The notes below the pieces were generated by a model. The model was not told the origin of the DNA. It made no database searches and saw nothing but the letters and a program-made list of their open reading frames with translations. A DNA stretch of 64,000 bases from Vibrio sp. qd031 (lineage in GTDB: Bacteria > Pseudomonadota > Gammaproteobacteria > Enterobacterales > Vibrionaceae), in the NCBI RefSeq assembly GCF_002100145.1, contig NZ_JXQD01000025.1, positions 344,166 through 408,165 of the forward strand. The letters run 5' to 3'. The position numbers were made by a program, and so were the translations under genes. This document shows positions 18,995 through 27,182 of this stretch, one piece after another; positions within the stretch are counted from its first letter, which is position 1; each line of letters opens with the position of its first letter.

Positions 18995-19219
18995 GAGAAT
19001 GTCACAAAGTATGTGCTACAAACCGCTACATTTGCAAGTTTTGTTTTAACAATCTACTGCCACGACAATTTGCGACACCAATTTAATCATAAGGCTACGT
19101 ATTAGTGAATGTTTTAGGAGTGAATGCATACACGCTTGGTTGAGATGATAACCATCAAAAGTTGAGCCAGTAGTGGAGAAAACGGTATACTCGTTGTGAT
19201 TTTAAAAGGATGCAAAACC

Positions 19220-19609
19220 ATGAAAAAAACAGAACAACAATGGCGCGAACAATTAAGTGATGAAGAGTATCGAGTTTGCCGAGAGCAAGGCACTGAAGCC
19301 CCGTACAGCGGTACTTTATTGCACAATAAAAACAGTGGTGTTTATCACTGTACGTGCTGTCGCGCACCGCTGTTTGTATCTGATAACAAATACGATTCGG
19401 GTTGTGGTTGGCCAAGTTTTGATAAGGCCATTGACGACCAGGCAATTCGTTATATCAAGGACATGAGCCATGGCATGATCCGCACTGAGATCCGATGTGC
19501 GAAATGTGATAGCCATTTAGGGCATGTGTTTGAAGATGGCCCTCAAGACACCACGGGCCAACGTTTTTGTGTTAATTCTGTGTCATTAAAATTTGATAGA
19601 AAAGAGTAA
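19220..19609 (+). CDS. msrB: Peptide-methionine (R)-S-oxide reductase
   Basis: MsrB reduces the R-epimer of methionine sulfoxide in proteins. From this ATG (preceded by AAAAGGA) the 129-residue protein has two CxxC zinc pairs (C44/C47 and C93/C96), GCGWPSF, and the catalytic Cys117 in [13 protein letters not shown] eight codons upstream is in frame but would cover the ribosome binding site. It is divergent from gapA; in E. coli the same genes (yeaC, msrB, gapA, yeaD) also cluster. Confidence 0.95.
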   Translation: MKKTEQQWREQLSDEEYRVCREQGTEAPYSGTLLHNKNSGVYHCTCCRAPLFVSDNKYDSGCGWPSFDKAIDDQAIRYIKDMSHGMIRTEIRCAKCDSHLGHVFEDGPQDTTGQRFCVNSVSLKFDRKE

Positions 19610-19671
19610 TGATTCTCAAGATTTAAAAAACGCATTAACTCCCATGCTTGTTGTCAGCATTGCCTCTAAAT

Positions 19672-20514
19672 TTAGAGGCTTTGCAGATACGATTGCGAAG
19701 GTAAAAGGGTGGTGCTGTAAGTGCCTTTTTGTAAGTGAGTTACAATTTCTGCTGCCTTTTGGTCCAAAAACGCTTTTTTCTGTTCGTTGAACGAATAATA
19801 GACTGCAAGAGTGCGGTCATCTGAAACAGGTAATTTGAAACTTCGCCCCACGATCGCCCACATATACGCCATTTCAATATTGCCCGCAGTTTGATGAATA
19901 GTTGCCAGCGACTGGATGATGCGATTGTCGACGTTGTCACTGTCAGTTAAGTCTAGGGCTTTATTCAAAATCGCTAAGGTATGCTCAGGATCTCGATTGC
20001 TGTAATAAGTGGCCAGATAATATTGCAGTGTTGGGGTATCGAGTTGTCCCGTTGGCTCAAGCTGTAAAAATTTGCGTTTCGCGTAATCATCGCCATGTGT
20101 CCACAAAAAATAGTAGATATAAGGGTTATCAATTTCTTGCATTACCGCGGTAAGCCGCTTTTGTTCGTTATAACTGTATTGCAACGCATTAAAGCGATTT
20201 TGTGATTGAGCGGTTGTTTTCAGAGCACGAATTTGCGCCGCCAGTGTTAGGCATCGCTGGTAGTCCGCCAGCATTTCATATTCTGTGATCAGTTTTAGAT
20301 CGTCGGGCTTTTTCAACATGTCATAACGGTGCCATATGAGATCGGTTCGTTGCACCCTGCATTTGCCGTCGTTAATGTTGAGCTGTTCACACTCCAAGCT
20401 TGGATTACTATTACACAAACCCTCTGTGTTTAAACGACTTTCGAAACAACCGCTTAAAGTGAATGCAAGCATAGCTAAAAACATGCAGCGAAAGGTTAAT
20501 GCAAATGGTTTCAT
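19672..20514 (-). CDS. DUF2989 family lipoprotein
   Basis: The 280-residue precursor has a signal peptide with the lipobox LSGC (acylated Cys23), followed by a mature domain rich in helices (LTAVMQEIDNPYIYYFLWTHGDDYAKRKFLQLE; TLAILNKALDLTDSDNVDNRIIQSLATIHQTAGNIEMAYMW) with a TPR-like look. It resembles DUF2989 proteins of vibrios and relatives, whose function is unknown. Residue 24 is Phe rather than Asp, so outer-membrane sorting is predicted. It converges on msrB and is divergent from yeaC. Confidence 0.8.
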   Translation of the reverse strand: MKPFALTFRCMFLAMLAFTLSGCFESRLNTEGLCNSNPSLECEQLNINDGKCRVQRTDLIWHRYDMLKKPDDLKLITEYEMLADYQRCLTLAAQIRALKTTAQSQNRFNALQYSYNEQKRLTAVMQEIDNPYIYYFLWTHGDDYAKRKFLQLEPTGQLDTPTLQYYLATYYSNRDPEHTLAILNKALDLTDSDNVDNRIIQSLATIHQTAGNIEMAYMWAIVGRSFKLPVSDDRTLAVYYSFNEQKKAFLDQKAAEIVTHLQKGTYSTTLLPSQSYLQSL

Positions 20515-20620
20515 TGGTTAGTGATGCTCCTAATCCCAAGCACTGTGATCCATATGCTTGTGTATCGGCGAGCAATTGCGTAACTTGAGCAAAATGTGCC
20601 ACAAGGAGTTGTAACGGCAA

Positions 20621-20896
20621 ATGAATAAACAACAATTAATAGAATCGATCACACCTGAAGCTTATGACCGACTGCTGTATGCTGTGGAAACGGGACGCTG
20701 GCCAGAAGGAACTGAGCTGACCAAAGAGCAGCGTGACCATTGTATGCAGGCAGTAATGATGTACCAGTCTGTACACAATGAGAATCCGCAACACATGTCT
20801 GTTGCGACCGATGGTGAGATAGCCTTTAAATCTAAAGCTGAACTTAAACAGCAGTTTATTCCTCAGCAAAGCATCGATGTGCAAGAATTAGACTAA
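20621..20896 (+). CDS. yeaC: YeaC family protein (DUF1315)
   Basis: The 91-residue cytoplasmic protein starts MNKQQLIESITPEAYDRLLYAVETGRWPEGTELTKEQRDHCMQAVMMYQS, the conserved DUF1315 region; function is unknown. The ATG follows AAGGAG with good spacing. Its place near msrB and gapA is the same as in E. coli, which supports orthology. It converges on ansA. Confidence 0.9.
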   Translation: MNKQQLIESITPEAYDRLLYAVETGRWPEGTELTKEQRDHCMQAVMMYQSVHNENPQHMSVATDGEIAFKSKAELKQQFIPQQSIDVQELD

Positions 20897-21042
20897 ACCT
20901 TACCACCACTTAAGTATGTCAATAGTAAGGGGCAAGGTTAATTATCATGCCCCCAGCGTTCTCACTTTCACTCAGTCATTGTTGGATTATTACCGCTCAC
21001 TTACCCAAGCTAGGCATGTGTTTACCGACGGTAGTCATCGAG

Positions 21043-22056
21043 TTAAAGGCTCATTTCGCCGCGCATGTCCTGTTGCATCGCCGTTTTTATCTCAGTATAG
21101 CTAAGCCCTTTACTTAATAGGAAGTGGAGCTTAGCCAGCGCGGCTTCCGAGGTCATATCATAGCCACTGATCACTCCAGCATCGGCAAGTGCACATCCTG
21201 TCGCATACCCGCCCATATTGACTTTACCCGCTAAGCATTGGGTTAGGTTAATCACAATCACACCACGTTCTGAGGCCTCTTTTAGATGGCCTAATAGTTC
21301 TGGATTTTGCGGTGCATTGCCCACCCCAAAGGTAAGCAGAATCATCGCATTAACGGGCTGGCGAAGCGTATTTCGGATCACTTCATGCGAAATCCCAGGG
21401 TACATGGTGATCACACCAATCGGTTGAGGGGTGATGGAGTGAAGTTTTAGTGGTCCAACAGGGAGTTTATTGATTTCAGTAAACGGAGAGAGTTGGATGT
21501 TAATGCCGGCCTCGAGTAATGCAGGCAAATTCGGTGAGGTGAACGCTTTAAATCCATCCGCATGGCTTTTCGTGCTGCGATTACCGCGCATCAGCTGATT
21601 ATTAAAAAACAGCGTAACCTCATTGATTGGGTAGTTCGCTGCAATGTGCAGTGCATTTAGTAGGTTCGCTTGTCCGTCCGAGCGCAATTCTGCTAGAGGA
21701 ATTTGCGAACCGGTGACAATGATAGGCTTGCTTAAGTTTTCAAACATGAAAGACAGCGCCGAGGCAGTGTACGCCATAGTATCAGTGCCATGTAAAATAA
21801 CGAATCCATCGTACTTATCGTAATTTTCATAGATGTCATTGGCGATCTGCTGCCAATCATTAGGTGACATGTCTGAGGAGTCGATCAGCGGTTGATATTC
21901 ATGAATGGTGTATTCAGGCATTTCCGGTCGGTGAAACTCTGGCATGGCCGCCAGTTGCTTCTCCATAAAACCAGCCACGGGCACATAGCCTTGTGACGAT
22001 TTTTGCATACCAATTGTGCCACCTGTATAGGCGATATAGATGTGCTTGCGACTCAT
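21043..22056 (-). CDS. ansA: Type I (cytoplasmic) L-asparaginase
   Basis: AnsA hydrolyses asparagine to aspartate and ammonia. The chosen ATG gives 337 residues, as in E. coli AnsA (338), starting MSRKHIYIAYTGGTIGMQ with the nucleophilic Thr at about 14; the second signature HGTDTMAYTASALSFM is present. An upstream in-frame start at 22107 would add 17 residues not found in the family. No signal peptide. In E. coli ansA follows sppA; here the TetR/RND block lies between them. Confidence 0.95.
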   Translation of the reverse strand: MSRKHIYIAYTGGTIGMQKSSQGYVPVAGFMEKQLAAMPEFHRPEMPEYTIHEYQPLIDSSDMSPNDWQQIANDIYENYDKYDGFVILHGTDTMAYTASALSFMFENLSKPIIVTGSQIPLAELRSDGQANLLNALHIAANYPINEVTLFFNNQLMRGNRSTKSHADGFKAFTSPNLPALLEAGINIQLSPFTEINKLPVGPLKLHSITPQPIGVITMYPGISHEVIRNTLRQPVNAMILLTFGVGNAPQNPELLGHLKEASERGVIVINLTQCLAGKVNMGGYATGCALADAGVISGYDMTSEAALAKLHFLLSKGLSYTEIKTAMQQDMRGEMSL

Positions 22057-22208
22057 TTCAGTAACTCTTTTGAGTGGTATTTTAACTTGCCGCAAGTATA
22101 CGCACAAAATTCCAAAAATTAACTGTTTTGTCTCACTAACCGCGCTGTTTGACGCGCTTCTTTCCAGACGCGATTAAAAGTAAGTGTAGCGTTCGAGAGA
22201 CTGAGCAA

Positions 22209-22808
22209 TTAATGCCCGTGTTGGTTCAAAAAAAGATCCACACAATCTTTCAAATACTCGTTTCTCTGCGCGTCCGTCTGCTGCGAGTCCTGTCCGATCA
22301 TTGCCCAATACACGGCTTTCCCATGGAACATCATGATCAACTGCACAGCGGATTCGTGGGGATCAAGGGATAGCGTAATGTGTTGCTGTTTTTGCTTAAC
22401 CTCTAAGTAGCTCGCAAGAGAAGCGATCGTAGGTTTTGGACCCGAGTTTAGATAGGACGCGCCAATTTGAGGTGTGTGGGTCGCTTGGCCTACGGCATTG
22501 CGAAACACTTGAAGCACTTGAGGTTCAAGCATCATTGATTGAAAACGCATAGCAAATGACAGCAGTACCTCAGAAATAGGCGCGTTTAAATCAAAGGCTT
22601 CTTGGTCAACTTGCCTTTCAATACAGCGCGATTGAACACAGGCTTCAAACAACGCATCTTTATTTTGAAAGTGAGAATAAACAGTCTGTTTAGAGACACC
22701 AGCGACTTTAGCTATCTGCTCCATATTCACGTTATACCCGTGTTGCATAAAGAGTTGACCGGCAGCACTCAGTATAAGTGTTCGTTTTTCTTGGCTTTTT
22801 GGCTTCAT
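22209..22808 (-). CDS. TetR family repressor of the adjacent RND pump
   Basis: The 199-residue protein has an N-terminal helix-turn-helix (about residues 24-47, MEQIAKVAGVSKQTVYSHFQNKDALF) and an AcrR-like C-terminal ligand domain with the wide TetR_C pattern. It is divergent from the efflux pair, with a perfect palindrome in the 106 bp between them, so it is most likely an autorepressor and the local regulator of the pump. Its inducer cannot be told from sequence. Confidence 0.9.
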   Translation of the reverse strand: MKPKSQEKRTLILSAAGQLFMQHGYNVNMEQIAKVAGVSKQTVYSHFQNKDALFEACVQSRCIERQVDQEAFDLNAPISEVLLSFAMRFQSMMLEPQVLQVFRNAVGQATHTPQIGASYLNSGPKPTIASLASYLEVKQKQQHITLSLDPHESAVQLIMMFHGKAVYWAMIGQDSQQTDAQRNEYLKDCVDLFLNQHGH

Positions 22809-22853
22809 CCGTGGTGGTTTCCTAATGAGTGAAATGATAGGCTATCAAAACAA

Positions 22854-22875
22854 AACTAGACCGTCCAGTCTAGTT
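22854..22875. promoter_or_regulatory. TetR-type operator between regulator and efflux genes
   Basis: A perfect palindrome: AACTAGAC and GTCTAGTT separated by six bases. It sits 46 bp before the regulator ATG and 39 bp before the membrane-fusion gene, so a single dimer or dimer pair could control both divergent promoters. Confidence 0.82.
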
Positions 22876-22914
22876 ATGGTACTTATAGATAACCGCCTTG
22901 GATAGGAAGCCATC

Positions 22915-24021
22915 ATGAAGCGACTATTGTCGAGTTATCCTCTTATTGTTTTGTTAGTTACTCTTGTTGGATGTAATACGAGCCAGCCGACTGCATCACA
23001 ACGCAGTACCGCACCTATATCCGTAGAGACCATATCGGTTAAGTCAGTGCCTCACTATGAGGTAGTTCGAGAGTATGTGGGGCAGGTGAGACAAGCCCAG
23101 CGCGCGACCTTAGGGTTTGAACTCAGCGGTAAAATCATCGCTATTCATGCTGACGTAGGTGATAGTGTTAAAAAAGATACGCCATTACTTCAATTGGACA
23201 CTCAGTTTATTGAAAACGAAAACATGGAGTTGAAAGCGCAGCAAGATGAAGTTGTTGCACAACTCGCATTGACCAATACCACCTTACGTAGGCAAAAACA
23301 GCTAAAACAAAAAGGGTTTAGTGCTGACGCCGAAATTGATTCACTCAATAGCCAAGTCTTGGTGTTGAAAGCAAAATTGGCTCGTATAGAAGCAGCGCTT
23401 AATAATACTCAGCTAAAGCTAAAAAAATCGACCATCTACGCCCCGTATGATGGTGTGATCGCGCAGCGTAATGTATCAATGGGAGATGTAGTGAATGTAG
23501 GGACGTCGACAATGACGTTGCTCTCGAGCGCACATCAGGAAGTCGTTATCGGTGTGCCGATTAGTGTCGTACCTTTAGCCAAACAACAATCGCCTATTAC
23601 CATTATCGTCGGTGAGCAAGAGTGGACAGCCAGGCTGCTCAGTGCTGCGCCAAATCTTGATGCACACTCACGAACTGTGAGCTTGCGCTACCAGCTTCCT
23701 GAAAACAGCCACATGCTAGAAAAAGAGTTGGCGCACATCAGCCTTGCGCAGGTTATCCAGCAGCCAGGCGCTTGGGTACCCATTTCCGCCCTTTCAGGTG
23801 GCGTGCAAGGGCTGTGGAATGTGTTGGTTGTGAATAATGTGCAGATCGTTGAGCGTAGAACCGTCACTGTCGAACATGTGACCGGCACCCAAGCCTTTGT
23901 CTCTGGTGAGCTGTTTGACCAAGAAAAGGTGATATCGACAGGTCTGCATCGTGTGGTCGCAGGTCAAAAGGTTGTGGCAATCAACAGCAGCGAGAAGGCG
24001 GTGAACGATGACATTTTATAG
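22915..24021 (+). CDS. RND efflux periplasmic adaptor (membrane fusion) lipoprotein
   Basis: The 368-residue precursor has a lipoprotein signal (LVGC, Cys20) and the HlyD/AcrA fold: LGFELSGKIIAIHADVGDSVKKDTPLLQLD (lipoyl half), a coiled-coil hairpin at about residues 100-165, and IYAPYDGVIAQRNVSMGDVVNVG, then beta-barrel and membrane-proximal domains. It links the inner-membrane pump to an outer-membrane TolC-type channel, which is not encoded here. It overlaps the pump gene by 14 bp, so the two are translationally coupled. Confidence 0.93.
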   Translation: MKRLLSSYPLIVLLVTLVGCNTSQPTASQRSTAPISVETISVKSVPHYEVVREYVGQVRQAQRATLGFELSGKIIAIHADVGDSVKKDTPLLQLDTQFIENENMELKAQQDEVVAQLALTNTTLRRQKQLKQKGFSADAEIDSLNSQVLVLKAKLARIEAALNNTQLKLKKSTIYAPYDGVIAQRNVSMGDVVNVGTSTMTLLSSAHQEVVIGVPISVVPLAKQQSPITIIVGEQEWTARLLSAAPNLDAHSRTVSLRYQLPENSHMLEKELAHISLAQVIQQPGAWVPISALSGGVQGLWNVLVVNNVQIVERRTVTVEHVTGTQAFVSGELFDQEKVISTGLHRVVAGQKVVAINSSEKAVNDDIL

Positions 24022-27000
24022 CGCTATCACTAACCCAAGGTTATTAGTGCTGCTATGCGGATTACTCTGCGTCAGCGGGCTGGTCGCCATTAATGATCTT
24101 CCTCGGGCCGAAGATCCTTTAATCAGCAACCGTTTTGCGACAGTCACCACCACTTACGCAGGAGCAAGTGCTGAAAGAGTGGAAAAGCTCGTCACCGAAG
24201 TCGTTGAGAATAAATTGTCCGAGTTGTCTGAGGTTAAGACCATCTCTTCAACATCGCGCCCTAACATCTCAATCATCACGATCGAGCTGCATGATGAAAT
24301 AGTAGAGCCAGAGCCGGTTTGGACATTAGCAAGAAACAAACTTAGAGATGTTCAACGCTTGCTGCCTTCGGCAGCGTCAACGCCCAACCTAGACAGTGAT
24401 AGAACCTATGCTTTTACCACGATTGCGGCACTAAAATGGCGAGGTGAGAGTGAGATAAATCCGTTAGTTTTAGGCCGCTACGCTAATGAGTTAGCGACGC
24501 GACTAAGAATGCAGCCAGGAACGGAATTTGTTGACGCCTATGGTATTCCCCAAGAAGAGATTAACGTGGAACTTAATTTGGCTGACGCGGCAGCGCTCGG
24601 GCATTCTCCAGTCACACTGTCTGGCTTAATCGCAAACAGCGATACCAAAATCGCCTCAGGCCAGTTAGTTAATTCGCACGCTGTTTACGGGATTGAAGTG
24701 GATTCAAACCTTGATTCGGTGCAAACCATCGGTGACATTATTGTGTACTCAGATCAGAGTGGCCATACTGTCGAATTGCGCGATATCGCCTCAGTGCGAA
24801 GAACAATGAGTTCACCAACGTCAGAGATCGCATTGGTTGATGGTGACAACGGCGTCTTAGTCGCGGCGCGAATGCAACCTTCATTGCGCGTTGACCATTG
24901 GACTAACAATGTTCAGCAAGTAATAGCTCGATTTGAGCAGACCCTGCCACAACAGATAGAGCTGGAAATTGTATTTAGCCAGCAGCCCTACACCGAACAA
25001 AGGTTAATCGATCTAGTCCAAAGTCTACTACTAGGTTTGGGGTTAGTTGTCTCTGTATTATTCGTTACCTTGGGCTATCGTGCCGCGCTTTTGGTAGCTG
25101 CTGCGCTGCCGTTAACGACGCTACTCACCCTGAGTATGATGAAAGTGACAGGGCTACCCATTAATCAAATGTCGGTAACGGGGTTGATCGTCGCCCTTGG
25201 GATCATGGTGGACAACGCCATTGTCATGGTTGACACCATTCAATCCTATCGGCATCAAGGAAAAGGTCGATTGGAGGCGATGCGCCAAGCGATTCGCCAT
25301 CTTGCGATCCCATTGCTAGGGTCAACATTAACCACTGTGCTGGCGTTTACACCGATTATGCTGATGCAGGGGGCAACCGGTGAATTTGTTGGGGCTATCG
25401 CTGCAACGGTATCTTTTTCTTTAGTGGGGTCTTATTTAATTTCACACACCATAATTGCCGGACTTGCCAATCACTTTCTAACCGACAATACGTCATCAAA
25501 TGCGTGGTATGTCAACGGACTACGAGTCAAAGCCCTTTCACATACTATGTCTAGAGCTATTCAAATTGCGGTGTTGAAACCTAAATCTGCCATCATCAGT
25601 GTGGCGCTGGTATCCATGACAGGGTATTGGAGCCTCACGCAGTTGACTGAGCAGTTTTTCCCACCTTCTGATCGCGACATGTTTGAAGTCCAGCTCTACT
25701 TACCTGCTCAAACCAGTATCGAGGCTACCGAGACAGTTACTCGTGAAGTAAACCGTTTAATATACCAACATGAAGGCGTCGAGCAGGTCAGCTGGTTGGT
25801 TGGAGCCAGCTTTCCTTCGTTTTATTACAATCTTCAATCCTCGCTTCGCGATGCACCCTATTATGCGCAAGCCATGGTAAAGGTTGTCGATGTTGATGTC
25901 GCAAACTACCTGATTCCGACACTACAAAAGCAACTCAATACACAGATCCCAAAGGCTCAGATATTAGTCAGAAAGCTAGAGCAAGGGCCTCCGTTTACCG
26001 CTCCTATCGAGTTAAGGATCTATGGCGAGGACTTACATCAAATAAAGTTACTAGGTGAAGATATTCGATTGATGTTATCGCGCATAGACCATGTCACGCA
26101 CACACGTGAGACCCTTCAGCCAGGCGTCCCTGATATACACATAGAGTTTGATCAAGGCGCTTTGCAATTAAACCAGTGGTCTATGAGTCAAATGAGCCAA
26201 TGGTTGCAGACCACGTTAGTTGGCATAGACAGTGGCTATGTGGTGGAGGGTGCTCAATCACTACCGATACGAGTTCGTGTTGGTGACGGACTCAGGCAAA
26301 GTGATGAGCAACTGGGTAATTTAATTTTGCCACTGACGACAGAGTCGGAGCATCTCGGTGTCAGTCTCTCGTCGATAAGTTCGCGTTCTCTGACGTCGAA
26401 CCTCGGCGCGATTACTCGCCGCAATGGAGAAAGGGTCAATACTATTGAAGCCTACTTAGAAGCAGATACGCTGCCACAAGCGGTGCAACAAAAAGTGCAG
26501 CGTGCCCTGCAAGACATATCGTTGCCAGCCGGCGTGTATATTGAATTTGGCGGAGAGTCAGCGCAGCGCAATGAGTCGGTTAATAGTCTTGTCTCCAACA
26601 TTATGCTGGTGGTTGTGTTAACCATACTGGTGGTGGTAATGGCCTTTAATTCATTTCGATTTAGCTTACTCATTTTTATGGTGGCGGGGCTAGCGGGAGG
26701 CTTAGCGATATTGTCCGTGTACGCGTTTGGCTATCCTTTTGGGTTTACCGTAATCATTGCTATGTTAGGTGTGATTGGATTGGCCATTAATGCCGCTATT
26801 GTGATTTTGGCTGAATTAAAAGCAACCCCTAAAGCGATGGCAGGGGATATTGACTCAATCGTTGGTGCGGTGATGATGTGCACCAGGCACATTGTTTCGA
26901 CTACCATCACGACGGTTGGTGGTTTTATGCCACTTATTTTGGCTGGGGGAGGGTTTTGGCCTCCGTTTGCAATTGCCATTGTAGGTGGCACGGTGTTGAC

Positions 27001-27109
27001 CTCGATCGTTTCATTCTTTTTTGTGCCGGCCGGGTTTGTGTTACTGACTCGCGGTAGAGCAAGGTTGGGCAATGGACTTCCCGTCAACGATGTCGCCGTG
27101 ACTCATTGA
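24008..27109 (+). CDS. RND efflux pump, inner-membrane permease
   Basis: The 1033-residue protein has the RND layout: one N-terminal helix, a large periplasmic porter loop, helices 2-6, a helix 7, a second loop and helices 8-12. Family motifs include PRAEDPLISNRFATVTTTYAGASAERVE and NQMSVTGLIVALGIMVDNAIVMVD. In transmembrane helix 4 the AcrB Asp-Asp pair is Asp-Asn here, and in helix 10 the position of the AcrB relay Lys appears to be Asn (GLAINAAIV), so it belongs to an HAE-like subgroup with a changed proton relay. The substrate is unknown. A terminator follows. Confidence 0.92.
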   Translation: MTFYSAITNPRLLVLLCGLLCVSGLVAINDLPRAEDPLISNRFATVTTTYAGASAERVEKLVTEVVENKLSELSEVKTISSTSRPNISIITIELHDEIVEPEPVWTLARNKLRDVQRLLPSAASTPNLDSDRTYAFTTIAALKWRGESEINPLVLGRYANELATRLRMQPGTEFVDAYGIPQEEINVELNLADAAALGHSPVTLSGLIANSDTKIASGQLVNSHAVYGIEVDSNLDSVQTIGDIIVYSDQSGHTVELRDIASVRRTMSSPTSEIALVDGDNGVLVAARMQPSLRVDHWTNNVQQVIARFEQTLPQQIELEIVFSQQPYTEQRLIDLVQSLLLGLGLVVSVLFVTLGYRAALLVAAALPLTTLLTLSMMKVTGLPINQMSVTGLIVALGIMVDNAIVMVDTIQSYRHQGKGRLEAMRQAIRHLAIPLLGSTLTTVLAFTPIMLMQGATGEFVGAIAATVSFSLVGSYLISHTIIAGLANHFLTDNTSSNAWYVNGLRVKALSHTMSRAIQIAVLKPKSAIISVALVSMTGYWSLTQLTEQFFPPSDRDMFEVQLYLPAQTSIEATETVTREVNRLIYQHEGVEQVSWLVGASFPSFYYNLQSSLRDAPYYAQAMVKVVDVDVANYLIPTLQKQLNTQIPKAQILVRKLEQGPPFTAPIELRIYGEDLHQIKLLGEDIRLMLSRIDHVTHTRETLQPGVPDIHIEFDQGALQLNQWSMSQMSQWLQTTLVGIDSGYVVEGAQSLPIRVRVGDGLRQSDEQLGNLILPLTTESEHLGVSLSSISSRSLTSNLGAITRRNGERVNTIEAYLEADTLPQAVQQKVQRALQDISLPAGVYIEFGGESAQRNESVNSLVSNIMLVVVLTILVVVMAFNSFRFSLLIFMVAGLAGGLAILSVYAFGYPFGFTVIIAMLGVIGLAINAAIVILAELKATPKAMAGDIDSIVGAVMMCTRHIVSTTITTVGGFMPLILAGGGFWPPFAIAIVGGTVLTSIVSFFFVPAGFVLLTRGRARLGNGLPVNDVAVTH

Positions 27110-27138
27110 TGAATACACCCTTAGTTGGATCAAACCAA

Positions 27139-27163
27139 AAGGGAGTGCATTGCACTCCCTTTC
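27139..27163. terminator. Bidirectional terminator between RND pump and sppA
   Basis: AAAGGGAGTGCA pairs directly with TGCACTCCCTTT in a near-perfect palindrome with A's before and T's after; it serves the converging pump and sppA genes. Confidence 0.88.
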
Positions 27164-27182
27164 TAATGAAGCAGATAATCGT

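Noticed and set aside
20897-21042. Open frame overlapping the yeaC-ansA gap
   Set aside because: It runs into the end of ansA on the other strand and has no family or ribosome binding site.
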